NCBI RefSeq assembly: GCF_000187465.1
Contig: NZ_GL732439.1
Span: 1,005,022 to 1,069,021, forward strand
Length of the DNA: 64,000 nt
Reading direction: 5' to 3'
From: Streptococcus infantis ATCC 700779
GTDB lineage: Bacteria > Bacillota > Bacilli > Lactobacillales > Streptococcaceae
Shown: piece by piece, positions 1-8,500 of the stretch
How positions within the stretch are numbered: the stretch's first letter is position 1
How the letters are laid out: each line of letters begins with the position of its first letter
Notes under the pieces: model-generated
What the model was told of the DNA's origin: nothing
Database searches by the model: none
The model's input: only the letters and a program-made list of their open reading frames with translations
Translations under genes and position numbers: made by a program

Positions 1-1647
1 TTTACCTTTTGACATCTTGTAAAGAGGCGGAAGGGCGATATAGACATGGCCTGCCTCGACTAGTGGACGCATGTAGCGATAAAAGAAGGTTAAGAGAAGA
101 GTTTGAATGTGGGCACCATCGGTATCCGCATCGGTCATGATAATGATCTTGTCATAGTTAGCATCTTCAAGGGAGAAATCTGCCCCAACACCAGCACCGA
201 TGGTATAAATCATGGTATTGATTTCTTCATTTTTGAGGATATCAGCCATCTTGGCCTTGGCTGTATTGATCACCTTACCGCGAAGAGGTAAGATAGCCTG
301 GAATTTACGGTCACGACCTTGTTTGGCAGAGCCACCGGCAGAATCACCCTCGACTAGGTAGAGTTCATTCTTAGCTGGATTTTTAGACTGGGCTGGCGTT
401 AATTTACCAGAAAGTAATCCCTTGTCTTTCTTATTCTTTTTGCCATTTCGGCTCTCATCACGCGCTTTACGAGCCGCTTCACGAGCATCACGAGCCTTGA
501 TAGCTTTACGAATCAGATTTGAAGCTAGTTCCCCATTTTCCATAAGGAAGAAGGTCAGTTTTTCAGCAACAATACTATCAACGATTGGACGAGCTAGTGG
601 ACTTCCTAGTTTGTCCTTAGTCTGTCCTTCAAATTGCAAATGTTCTTCAGGAACCAAGATAGAAAGAACAGCTGACAATCCTTCACGGTAATCTGACCCT
701 TCAAGATTTTTATCTTTTTCCTTGAGAAGCCCCGTCTTACGTGCATAGTCATTCATAACCTTGGTAATGGCTGACTTCAGTCCTGTCTCATGCGTTCCAC
801 CGTCTTTGGTACGGACGTTATTGACAAAGGATAAGATGTTATCTGAAAATCCATCATTATACTGGAGGGCAACTTCTACTTGGAAACCATTGTCTTCTCC
901 TTCAAAGTAAAGGACTGGCGTCAAGGTTTCCTTGTCTTCGTTAAGATAAGAAACAAAGTCCTGTACCCCATTCACATAATGGAACTCGATTGCTTCATCT
1001 GTTCGCTTGTCCGTTAATGACAAGGTTACATTCTTCAAGAGAAAGGCTGACTCATTGAGACGCTCTGAAATAGTATTGTACTTAAAGTCTGTCGTAGAAA
1101 AGATGCTGGCATCTGGCATGAAGGTCACTTTGGTACCTGTCTTAGATTTAGGTGCAGTCCCAATCTTTTCTAGAGTGGTAACTGGCTTGCCTCCATTTTC
1201 AAAACGTTGTCTATAAACTGCGCCATCACGAGTAATTTCTACCTCTAACCAACTAGAGAGGGCATTGACGACAGAAGATCCAACCCCGTGGAGACCTCCT
1301 GATGTCTTATAACCACCCTGACCGAATTTTCCTCCGGCGTGAAGGATGGTAAAGATAACCTCAACCGTTGGAATTCCCATAGCGTGCATTCCAGTCGGCA
1401 TTCCACGTCCGTGGTCTTGAACCGTTAAACTTCCGTCTTTATTAATGGTCACATCGATCCGGTCACCAAATCCAGACAAGGCCTCATCGACAGCATTATC
1501 GACGATTTCCCAGACAAGGTGGTGGAGACCAGCACCGTCAGTCGATCCGATATACATCCCTGGACGTTTACGGACCGCATCCAACCCTTCTAACACCTGG
1601 ATGGCATCATCATTATAATTGTTAATATTGATTTCCTTTTTTGACAC
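1..1647 (-). CDS. parE: DNA topoisomerase IV subunit B, 3' part outside window
   Basis: This is the ATPase subunit of topoisomerase IV, which with ParC decatenates daughter chromosomes. About 549 codons are visible; the family has about 647, so the C-terminal part lies left of the window. The start is a GTG at 1645-1647, preceded by AGGAGG six bases upstream. Visible are the GHKL ATPase region (EIVDNAVDEALSG, GRGMP, the GGLHGVG loop near residues 110-120), the transducer domain, and the TOPRIM motifs EGDSAGGSAKQGRD and DADTDG. The positions linked to quinolone resistance in pneumococcal ParE (D435, I460, E474) read as wild type. ParE rather than GyrB is inferred from close resemblance to pneumococcal ParE and from plsY nearby. 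Confidence 0.97.
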   Translation of the reverse strand, partial: MSKKEININNYNDDAIQVLEGLDAVRKRPGMYIGSTDGAGLHHLVWEIVDNAVDEALSGFGDRIDVTINKDGSLTVQDHGRGMPTGMHAMGIPTVEVIFTILHAGGKFGQGGYKTSGGLHGVGSSVVNALSSWLEVEITRDGAVYRQRFENGGKPVTTLEKIGTAPKSKTGTKVTFMPDASIFSTTDFKYNTISERLNESAFLLKNVTLSLTDKRTDEAIEFHYVNGVQDFVSYLNEDKETLTPVLYFEGEDNGFQVEVALQYNDGFSDNILSFVNNVRTKDGGTHETGLKSAITKVMNDYARKTGLLKEKDKNLEGSDYREGLSAVLSILVPEEHLQFEGQTKDKLGSPLARPIVDSIVAEKLTFFLMENGELASNLIRKAIKARDAREAARKARDESRNGKKNKKDKGLLSGKLTPAQSKNPAKNELYLVEGDSAGGSAKQGRDRKFQAILPLRGKVINTAKAKMADILKNEEINTMIYTIGAGVGADFSLEDANYDKIIIMTDADTDGAHIQTLLLTFFYRYMRPLVEAGHVYIALPPLYKMSKGK

Positions 1648-1769
1648 AAGGAACCTCCTATTTGTTCATCTTTACTATTTTACAGGTTTTCTAGGGATTT
1701 TGCAAAATTTTTCTAGTTAAAAAGCCTATTCCCAAGTCTTTTTTAGCAAAAACATCACCTAGTTATACC

Positions 1770-1804
1770 AAAAAAAGAAACCAAGACAAAATCTTAGTTT
1801 TCTT
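1770..1804 (-). terminator. Rho-independent terminator of the amino-acid ABC operon
   Basis: On the minus strand an AAGAAAACTAAGA arm pairs with TCTTGGTTTCTT and runs into seven T residues. The 5' arm overlaps the last codons and stop of the binding-protein gene. It separates the ABC operon from parE. Confidence 0.7.
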
Positions 1805-2636
1805 TTCCTTTAATTTGGTTTGTAGCCACATCTTCACCAAACCATTTCTTGCTTATTTCTTGGAATTTACCTTCTTGATAGAGTTCTTCAAAAGCTTTAT
1901 TCAAATTCGCTAACAAGGTCTTATCAGCTGGTCTCACACCAACTGCAAAAGACTCACTCTCAAAACCAGCAGGAATAATCTCATACTGATCTAAAATTCC
2001 TTCAGTTTCAAGATAATAATTGGCGTAAACACGGTCGATTAAAAGGGCATCAATCCGATCATTTTGCAAGTCAATCAAGGCTTCGTTAAAACTCTGATAT
2101 TGGTTGGCTTTTTGATCTTTTACGATATTTTTTAAAAGTTCTGGTCGGGCTTCGAAATCTATATAACCAGAAGATCCTGCCTGGGCACCCAAAACCTTTC
2201 CTGTCATATCAGACACTGATTGTATATTCTGAGATTTCTTAGAGACTAGAACCTGCTGGTTCTCCATGTAAGGAATGGTAAAAGCAACCTTCTCACGGCG
2301 TTCATCAGTCGCTGAATATCCATTCCAGATAGCATCAATGGTGCCATTTTGAAGTTCTGTTTCCTTCATATCCCAATCAATGGGTTGAAACTGAACCTTA
2401 AAGCCAAGTTTCTCAGAAACAGCTTGGGCTAAATCAATATCAAATCCAACATATTGCCCATTCTTTTCTTCAAAGCCCATGGGAACAAAAGTATTGTCAA
2501 ATCCAATAGTAATGCTTTCTTGTTGTTGGTATTTTTCCCAATTATCTACTTTAGGATTGCTAGCTTTTTGCGTGCATCCTACCAGGAAAAAAGCAAGAAA
2601 GAATACCAAAACAAGGCTGATTTTCTTTCGATTCAT
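1794..2636 (-). CDS. Amino-acid ABC transporter substrate-binding lipoprotein
   Basis: This is a membrane-anchored receptor of a polar amino-acid importer (SBP family 3). The 280-residue protein has a type II signal peptide with lipobox LVGC and acceptor Cys21. It then shows the family-3 pattern: FVPMGFEEKNGQYVGFDID, the DAIWNGYSATDERREKVAF region that contacts the ligand, and a C-terminal hinge half. Start chosen: ATG at 2636, five bases after AGGAGG; the in-frame GTG at 2642 overlaps that site. It is the last gene of a permease-ATPase-receptor operon. The substrate cannot be read from sequence; polar or cystine-type amino acids are the family norm. Confidence 0.9.
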   Translation of the reverse strand: MNRKKISLVLVFFLAFFLVGCTQKASNPKVDNWEKYQQQESITIGFDNTFVPMGFEEKNGQYVGFDIDLAQAVSEKLGFKVQFQPIDWDMKETELQNGTIDAIWNGYSATDERREKVAFTIPYMENQQVLVSKKSQNIQSVSDMTGKVLGAQAGSSGYIDFEARPELLKNIVKDQKANQYQSFNEALIDLQNDRIDALLIDRVYANYYLETEGILDQYEIIPAGFESESFAVGVRPADKTLLANLNKAFEELYQEGKFQEISKKWFGEDVATNQIKGKEN

Positions 2637-2645
2637 AGACACCTC

Positions 2646-3275
2646 CTACTTAGGCTCTACTTTGAGAATCTGGTCAGCAATATTCTCTGCAAACTGGAGA
2701 TCGTGAGTCACGACAATCTGAGTCATGCCTAATTCTCGATTTTGTAGAATCAGTTTTTCAACCTCGAGACGCAACTCAGGGTCAAGGGCTGAAGTTGGTT
2801 CGTCATACCCAATCACTTCGGGATCTATCATCATAGCGCGTGCTAAGGCAACCCGTTGCTTTTGACCACCAGATAATGAGTATGGATAGGCATCTGCATG
2901 AGCTTCGAGTCCTAGACGAGTTAATAAGTCGACCGCCTTCTTCTTAGCATCCGCTTCAGACATCCCCATAGTCTTGATGGGTGACAATATCAAGTTCTCC
3001 ATAACGGATAAGTGAGGAAAAAGCTGAAAATCTTGAAACACAAAACCTAACAAGTGACGCTTTTCAAGTTCATCCAAAGGTAGGGATTCTCCATTATAAA
3101 AAATCTCACCTGAATCAATGGTTTCAAGTCCAGCTAACATTCTAAGTAAGGTTGTCTTCCCACCACCAGAAGGTCCAACAATAGCCAAAATCTGCTTTTC
3201 AGGAATTGTTAAATTGAAATTGGATAAAATTTCTTTTTTTCCAAATTTTTTGCTGATATTTTTTAACTCTAACAT
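2646..3275 (-). CDS. Amino-acid ABC transporter ATP-binding protein
   Basis: This is the cytoplasmic ATPase of the polar amino-acid importer encoded by the two neighbouring genes. The 209-residue protein has Walker A GPSGGGKTT near residues 33-41, the Q-loop FVFQDFQLFPHLSV, signature LSGGQKQRVALARA, Walker B region VIGYDEPTSALDPE (a Y replaces the usual hydrophobic residue before DEP) and the switch histidine in VVTHD. ATG at 3275 is preceded by AGGAGG. A longer frame to 3314 exists but lacks such a site and would overlap the permease gene. Confidence 0.93.
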   Translation of the reverse strand: MLELKNISKKFGKKEILSNFNLTIPEKQILAIVGPSGGGKTTLLRMLAGLETIDSGEIFYNGESLPLDELEKRHLLGFVFQDFQLFPHLSVMENLILSPIKTMGMSEADAKKKAVDLLTRLGLEAHADAYPYSLSGGQKQRVALARAMMIDPEVIGYDEPTSALDPELRLEVEKLILQNRELGMTQIVVTHDLQFAENIADQILKVEPK

Positions 3276-3285
3276 GGATAACCTC

Positions 3286-3927
3286 CTATCTATAGTAGCT
3301 AAACTTTTTCTCAAGTTTCTTAGCTATAATCGTAACAATACCAATCATGAGAAGATAGATAGCTCCTGCTAGAAACATTGGAATCAAGCTCGCATCACGA
3401 TTGGCTGCAGTACGACTAGCTAGGATTAAATCTGAAATACCGAGTGCATAGACCAAAGAAGTATCTTTAACCAAACTCATAACCTCGTTAAATACACTTG
3501 GTAAAACAATCTTAGTGACCTGAGGCAAGATAATATAGCGGACGGTATCGATAGGTTTGAATTTCAAAACCTTAGCTGCTTCATATTGTCCTTGAGGAAT
3601 CGTTGCAATCCCTCCACGGAATATTTCTGCAAAATAGGCTGCATAATTAAGCGTGAAAGCAATAATCGCTGCTGGTACCCGATCAAGTCGAATCCCGATA
3701 CTTGGAAGAACATAATAAATAAAAATCAACTGCAAGAGCAATGGTGTACCACGCATCACCCAGATATAAACATCAATCATGTAATGGAGGGGTTTCCAAT
3801 GGACCTGTAAGCAAAAGGCAACCAAAATACCTAAAGGAATTGAAAAGAGTAAGACCAGTGCAAATACTTGTAAAGTCATTGTCGCACCGCTCAATAAACT
3901 AGGTAATATCTCAAATAAGTAAGACAT
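3286..3927 (-). CDS. Amino-acid ABC transporter permease (HisM/GlnP type)
   Basis: This is the membrane-spanning subunit of a polar amino-acid importer. The 213 residues form about five hydrophobic segments and carry the EAA loop EAAKVLKFKPIDTVRYIILPQ that docks on the ATPase, plus the family signature around RGTPLLLQLIFIYYVLP. The start is ATG at 3927, preceded by AGGAGGTGG; an upstream in-frame methionine at 4002 lies in the promoter region and is rejected. It is the first gene of the operon; the stop codon overlaps the ribosome-binding site of the ATPase gene. Confidence 0.93.
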   Translation of the reverse strand: MSYLFEILPSLLSGATMTLQVFALVLLFSIPLGILVAFCLQVHWKPLHYMIDVYIWVMRGTPLLLQLIFIYYVLPSIGIRLDRVPAAIIAFTLNYAAYFAEIFRGGIATIPQGQYEAAKVLKFKPIDTVRYIILPQVTKIVLPSVFNEVMSLVKDTSLVYALGISDLILASRTAANRDASLIPMFLAGAIYLLMIGIVTIIAKKLEKKFSYYR

Positions 3928-3955
3928 ATTCCACCTCCTAAAAATAATTGTTCCT

Positions 3956-3983
3956 ATTATAGCATAAATAAACATTAAATCAA
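3956..3983 (-). promoter_or_regulatory. Sigma-A promoter of the amino-acid ABC operon
   Basis: On the minus strand TTGATT (3983-3978), a 16-base spacer ending TGC, and TATAAT (3961-3956), about 30 bases before the permease start. Confidence 0.75.
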
Positions 3984-4128
3984 GTTTTTCAGAAATTTTC
4001 ATGAATTTTTAAAACTTTAGCCTTTATTTTTGAATAAAAATGGTACTCATGATAAACTTATCAACTTTGATAAAGTATCAGATGTCACAGCTAGTAAACA
4101 GATTCAGTTCCGTTTCTCTCCTAATTCA

Positions 4129-4137
4129 TGGTATAAT
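4129..4137 (+). promoter_or_regulatory. Extended -10 promoter of plsY, leaderless
   Basis: TGG-TATAAT at 4129-4137 ends only six bases before the plsY ATG at 4144. The expected transcription start is therefore the A of the ATG or one base before it. No Shine-Dalgarno sequence could fit. Confidence 0.75.
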
Positions 4138-4143
4138 AGAAAC

Positions 4144-4785
4144 ATGATGACAATAGTATTATTAATTTTAGCTTATTTATTGGGTTCAATTCCTTCAGGC
4201 TTGTGGATTGGACAAATATTCTTTAACATCAATCTAAGAGAACATGGATCTGGGAATACTGGAACGACCAATACCTTTCGAATCTTAGGCAAAAAAGCTG
4301 GAATGGCAACCTTTGTAATTGATTTCTTTAAAGGTACTTTGGCTACTCTACTTCCACTAATCTTTCATGTGCAGGGAGTTTCACCAATCGTCTTTGGACT
4401 TTTAGCAGTCATTGGACATACCTTCCCTATCTTTGCAAAATTTAAGGGTGGTAAAGCTGTTGCAACCAGCGCAGGAGTTATTTTTGGTTTTGCTCCTCTC
4501 TTTTGCCTATACCTTGCAGTCATTTTCTTTGGAATCCTTTATCTGGGAAGTATGATTTCCCTCTCTAGTATTTCAGCTGCTATTGCTGCGATTATTGGAG
4601 TCCTTCTGTTTCCTCTCTTTGGATTTATTTTAACTAGTTATGACCTACTTTTTACTGTGATTATTATTGGTCTTGCCAGTCTAGTAATTGTACGCCACAA
4701 GGACAATATCAAACGTATACAAAGTAAAACAGAAAATCTCATTCCTTGGGGACTTAACCTAACGCACCAAGAACCAAAAAAATAA
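4144..4785 (+). CDS. plsY: Acyl-phosphate:glycerol-3-phosphate acyltransferase
   Basis: PlsY transfers an acyl chain from acyl-phosphate to glycerol-3-phosphate, the first committed step of phospholipid synthesis, in the membrane. The 213-residue protein has the usual length and hydrophobic helices. It has the three conserved loops: LGSIPSG and [12 protein letters not shown], the [17 protein letters not shown] segment, and RHKDNI-R near the end. Two adjacent ATGs (4144, 4147) follow the -10 element directly, so translation is probably leaderless. The frame extends upstream to 4030, but that part is promoter DNA. It is divergent from the amino-acid ABC operon. Confidence 0.95.
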   Translation: MMTIVLLILAYLLGSIPSGLWIGQIFFNINLREHGSGNTGTTNTFRILGKKAGMATFVIDFFKGTLATLLPLIFHVQGVSPIVFGLLAVIGHTFPIFAKFKGGKAVATSAGVIFGFAPLFCLYLAVIFFGILYLGSMISLSSISAAIAAIIGVLLFPLFGFILTSYDLLFTVIIIGLASLVIVRHKDNIKRIQSKTENLIPWGLNLTHQEPKK

Positions 4786-4812
4786 AACGTCAGTTTCAAC
4801 TGACGTTTTTTA
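4784..4812. terminator. Bidirectional terminator between plsY and the nucleoside permease
   Basis: AAAACGTCAGTT (4784-4795) and AACTGACGTTTT (4798-4809) form a near-perfect hairpin with T-runs in both directions, serving the converging plsY and nucleoside-transport transcripts. Confidence 0.9.
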
Positions 4813-4814
4813 TG

Positions 4815-5771
4815 TTATTTAGACTTGATATAGTTGATACCATCTGCCTTCGGCGCAACAGCTTTACCAAAGAAGGCTGCTAGGACGACAATGGTCAAGA
4901 GATATGGTGCTATTTGCAAGTAAACGGCTGGTACTCCTTGCAAGAATGGAAGCTGAGAACCGATAACTGCCAAACTTTGTGATAGCCCAAAGAAAAGACT
5001 TGAAAGCATAGCACCAACAGGATTCCATTTACCAAAGATCATGGCTGCAAGAGCGATAAATCCAGGCCCTACGATAGTTGTAACTGAGAAGTTGACGGAG
5101 ATTGACTGAGCGTAAATAGCTCCTCCGATTCCTCCAAGGAAGCCTGAAATCACAACTCCAAGATATCTCATCTTGTAGACATTGATACCCAAAGTATCTG
5201 CTGCTTGTGGGTGTTCACCAACTGAACGAAGGCGAAGTCCAAAGCGAGTCTTAAAGAGGATAAACCAAGCTAGGAATGAGAAAGCAATTGCTAGGTAACC
5301 TAGTAGACTAGTTGACTTGAAGAAGATATCTCCGATAACAGGGATATTAGCTAATACTGGGAAGTCAAAACGACCAAAAGTTTGCGTTAAGTTATCCGTT
5401 TGTCCCTTATTATAAAGCACCTTCACCAAGAAAACTGCCAAGGCTGGCGCCATCAAGTTAAGCACAGTACCACTGACAACATGGTCTGCACGGAAATGAA
5501 CTGTAGCTACTGCGTGAACGAGCGAGAAGATAGCTCCGACTAATCCACCAACTAGAAGAGCTAACCAAGGAGTTAATGCTCCCAAATCTTGAGCAAATTC
5601 AAGGTTAAAAACAACTCCAGAAAAGGCACCTATGACCATGATTCCTTCAAGACCAACGTTAACAACTCCACCACGTTCTGAGAAAACTCCTCCGATACTT
5701 GTGAAAATAAGTGGTGCTGCATAAATCAACATCGAAGAAACCATAAGGGTTAACATTGTTGTAATCGACAT
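4815..5771 (-). CDS. Nucleoside ABC transporter permease 2
   Basis: This is a membrane permease of the BmpA-type nucleoside importer (BPD_transp_2 / branched-chain family). The 318 residues are mostly hydrophobic, about 8-9 membrane segments, with conserved GLEGIMVIGAF near the N-terminus and the ATPase-docking stretch RLRSVGEHPQAADTLGIN around 180-200. ATG at 5771 follows AGGAGGT and lies two bases from the stop of the first permease gene. It is the last gene of the operon and corresponds to the NupQ/RnsD position in B. subtilis and S. mutans systems. Confidence 0.92.
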   Translation of the reverse strand: MSITTMLTLMVSSMLIYAAPLIFTSIGGVFSERGGVVNVGLEGIMVIGAFSGVVFNLEFAQDLGALTPWLALLVGGLVGAIFSLVHAVATVHFRADHVVSGTVLNLMAPALAVFLVKVLYNKGQTDNLTQTFGRFDFPVLANIPVIGDIFFKSTSLLGYLAIAFSFLAWFILFKTRFGLRLRSVGEHPQAADTLGINVYKMRYLGVVISGFLGGIGGAIYAQSISVNFSVTTIVGPGFIALAAMIFGKWNPVGAMLSSLFFGLSQSLAVIGSQLPFLQGVPAVYLQIAPYLLTIVVLAAFFGKAVAPKADGINYIKSK

Positions 5772-5773
5772 CC

Positions 5774-6832
5774 TTATTTACCTCCTTTAAGTTGTTTTCT
5801 TGGTTTGACAAAGCGTTCGATGATGTAGTGAACGCTGACAAAGAAGATAATTGAGGCTGTAACGATACTTACAAGCTCAGATGGTACTTGTGCAGCATTC
5901 ATACCAGGGGCTCCAACTTGAAGAACACTGAAAAGGAAGGCTGCAAATAGAATTCCAACTGGTGAGTTTGAAGCAAGTAGGCTTACTGCCATACCGTTAA
6001 ATCCGATTGCTAATGATGAACCTTGAACATAAACGTTTTGGAAGGTACCAAGTCCTTCTACTGCGCCACCAAGTCCTGCAAGGGCACCAGAAATAATCAT
6101 TGATAGAATAATGGTGCGTTTCGCTGAAATACCTGCGTATTCAGAAGCATTTGGATTGAGACCAACTGCACGGATTTCAAAACCAAGAGTTGTTTTCTTG
6201 AGCAAGAACCAGATAACTACTACTGCTATGATTGCAAAGAAAATTCCAATGTTCATACGAGAGTTTCCAGTCAACTCAGCAAGCCATGGTGTCTGATAGG
6301 TTGCATTTGCACTAACACGAATGGATGAGTCAGTACTTTGCATGATTTCTTTAGGGAAGTGATGAATAAAGGCATTGCCCACATAAAGAACAATGTAGTT
6401 CATCATGATGGTTACAATAACTTCAGATGTCCCAAGGTAGGCTCTTAAAATACCAGGAATAGCACCAACGATTCCTCCTGCAACTAAGGCAATTACAATC
6501 GTCGCAAGAATCATCAATGGTCGTGGCAAATCTGGGAAAGAGAGGGCGAACCAGCCACTCATAACCCAACCTGCGAGAGCTTGTCCTGGAAGACCAACGT
6601 TAAAGAAACCAGCACGACTTGCAACTGCAAATCCAAGGGCAATCAGAATTAAAGGTCCCATAGCACGGAAGATTTCACCGATTCCACGAACACTACCAAA
6701 GGCTGTGTAGAATAATTCTTCATAACCCCAGATAGCATCGTAACCGAAAATCCACATGACGATGGCTCCGAGTAGAATTCCTAAAATAACAGAAATCAAA
6801 GGAACCGAAATTTGTTGTAATTTTTTAGACAT
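5774..6832 (-). CDS. Nucleoside ABC transporter permease 1
   Basis: This is the partner permease of the nucleoside importer (NupP/RnsC position). The 352-residue protein has about ten hydrophobic segments, an NVGLPGQALAGWV motif near residue 95 and a docking loop EIRAVGLNPNASEYAGIS near 230. The start is ATG at 6832, preceded by a GGAGA site; it overlaps the end of the ATPase gene by eight bases, which suggests translational coupling. An in-frame extension to 6859 lies inside the ATPase gene and is not favoured. Confidence 0.92.
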   Translation of the reverse strand: MSKKLQQISVPLISVILGILLGAIVMWIFGYDAIWGYEELFYTAFGSVRGIGEIFRAMGPLILIALGFAVASRAGFFNVGLPGQALAGWVMSGWFALSFPDLPRPLMILATIVIALVAGGIVGAIPGILRAYLGTSEVIVTIMMNYIVLYVGNAFIHHFPKEIMQSTDSSIRVSANATYQTPWLAELTGNSRMNIGIFFAIIAVVVIWFLLKKTTLGFEIRAVGLNPNASEYAGISAKRTIILSMIISGALAGLGGAVEGLGTFQNVYVQGSSLAIGFNGMAVSLLASNSPVGILFAAFLFSVLQVGAPGMNAAQVPSELVSIVTASIIFFVSVHYIIERFVKPRKQLKGGK

Positions 6833-8360
6833 CACTCTTCTCCTTTTCCAATTCACCACCAGCCATCAAGACACCAAGCTCTTGCTTGTTGGTTGTTTCT
6901 GGCGTTACAATCCCTTGAATCTTACCATCATGGATAACAGCAATTCTATCAGAGACATTTAGAATCTCATCTAGTTCAAAGCTGACTACAAGGACAGCTT
7001 TCCCATTATCACGTTCTTGAATCAAGCGTTTGTGAATGTACTCAATAGCACCGACGTCCAAACCACGAGTAGGTTGACTGACGATAAGGAGATCAGGATT
7101 TCGATCGACTTCTCGAGCGATGATAGCTTTTTGTTGATTTCCTCCAGAAAGAGCTGATGCTGGAACAATCTCACTAGCAGCACGCACATCGAATTCCTGC
7201 ATTAACTGTTTAGCGTACCCGATGATATTGGTGTAGTTTAAGATTCCCTTCTTGCTAAGAGGTTCCTTATAGTAGGTTTGAAGAGCGATATTTTCAGAAA
7301 TCATCATTTCTAAAACTAAACCATCACGGTGGCGATCTTCCGGAACGTGGCCTACACTCATTTCTGTAATTTGACGAGGGTGTAAGCCTACGATAGACTG
7401 GCCTTTCAACTCCACGCTACCAGACTCAATCTTACGAAGACCAGTGATAGCTTGGATTAATTCAGATTGACCATTTCCATCAATACCGGCAATTCCGACA
7501 ATCTCACCAGCTCGAACATCGAGTGAGAGATTTTTAACAGCAGGAACACCACGGTTTTCGTTTACTACTAGGTCTTTAATAGACAGAATGACTTCTTTAG
7601 GTTGAGCTTCCTGTTTCTCAGTTTTAAAGGAAACAGAACGTCCTACCATCATCTCAGCTAAGTCAGCATTAGTTGCGCCAGCAATCTCTACTGTTTCAAT
7701 AGATTTACCACGACGGATAACTGTGACACGGTCTGATACAGCACGAATCTCATCCAACTTATGGGTAATCAAGATAATTGATTTACCTTCTTTAACCAAG
7801 TTCTTCATGATAGCCATCAATTCATCAATTTCTGATGGCGTCAAAACAGCGGTAGGTTCATCAAAGATAAGAATATCAGCTCCACGATAAAGTGTCTTCA
7901 AGATTTCAACACGTTGTTGAGCCCCAACAGAGATGTCTGCAACTTTGGCAGAAGGATTCACAGCAAGGCCATAACGTTCAGACAACTCATTGATTTCTCG
8001 AGTTGCACGAGCAATATCTAGCACACCATTTTTGGTCAATTCACTCCCCAAAATGATATTTTCAGCAACAGTGAAAGCTTCTACCAACATAAAGTGTTGG
8101 TGGACCATCCCAATCCCTAAGCTAGCTGCTTTTGATGGCGAATCTAGTTTTACAACTTGACCGTTGACCACAATTTCACCACTAGTTGGTTCTAAAAGCC
8201 CCGCTAGCATGTTCATAAGAGTGGACTTACCAGCTCCATTTTCTCCTAAAAGTGCATGAATTTCACCTTTACGAAGTTCAAGGTTAATCTTGTCGTTAGC
8301 GACAAATTCACCAAAAACTTTGGTAATTTCACGCATCTCAATGACATTTTCGTGTGCCAT
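6825..8360 (-). CDS. Nucleoside ABC transporter ATP-binding protein (duplicated NBD)
   Basis: This is the energising subunit of the nucleoside importer; two ABC ATPase domains are fused in 511 residues. The first has Walker A GENGAGKST (~38-46), signature ISVGAQQRVEILK and Walker B DILIFDEPTAVLTP. The second has a degenerate Walker A GIDGNGQSE (~292-300), signature LSGGNQQKAIIARE and DLLIVSQPTRGLDVG, in which the catalytic Glu position is Gln, as is usual in this family. It overlaps permease 1 and is separated from pnrA by about 140 bases of hairpins. Confidence 0.95.
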   Translation of the reverse strand: MAHENVIEMREITKVFGEFVANDKINLELRKGEIHALLGENGAGKSTLMNMLAGLLEPTSGEIVVNGQVVKLDSPSKAASLGIGMVHQHFMLVEAFTVAENIILGSELTKNGVLDIARATREINELSERYGLAVNPSAKVADISVGAQQRVEILKTLYRGADILIFDEPTAVLTPSEIDELMAIMKNLVKEGKSIILITHKLDEIRAVSDRVTVIRRGKSIETVEIAGATNADLAEMMVGRSVSFKTEKQEAQPKEVILSIKDLVVNENRGVPAVKNLSLDVRAGEIVGIAGIDGNGQSELIQAITGLRKIESGSVELKGQSIVGLHPRQITEMSVGHVPEDRHRDGLVLEMMISENIALQTYYKEPLSKKGILNYTNIIGYAKQLMQEFDVRAASEIVPASALSGGNQQKAIIAREVDRNPDLLIVSQPTRGLDVGAIEYIHKRLIQERDNGKAVLVVSFELDEILNVSDRIAVIHDGKIQGIVTPETTNKQELGVLMAGGELEKEKSDV

Positions 8361-8401
8361 GTGCTCTTCCTTTCAGAATTATATTTTATTTCAATAAAAC
8401 C

Positions 8402-8479
8402 TGCTAAAGAAACTTAGCAAGCTCTATTGAGACAAAACCATTTGTCTCAATTCTTAAAGAAGCGGCCACTGGCCGCTTC
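8402..8479 (-). promoter_or_regulatory. Three intercistronic hairpins after pnrA
   Basis: Reading the minus strand after pnrA there are three hairpins. The first is GC-rich (arms 8459-8468 and 8470-8479) and followed by TTCTTT. The second has 10-bp arms 8427-8436 and 8441-8450 with a four-base loop. The third is TGCTAA/TTAGCA (8402-8407, 8414-8419). No strong T-run follows, so they look like leaky terminators or RNA-stability barriers that keep the receptor mRNA more abundant than the downstream transporter mRNA. Confidence 0.6.
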
Positions 8480-8500
8480 CTAAGAAATGACTTCCTTCAA

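Noticed and set aside
4030..4143. Upstream extension of plsY
   Set aside because: It contains the promoter, and the added residues have no counterpart in PlsY proteins.
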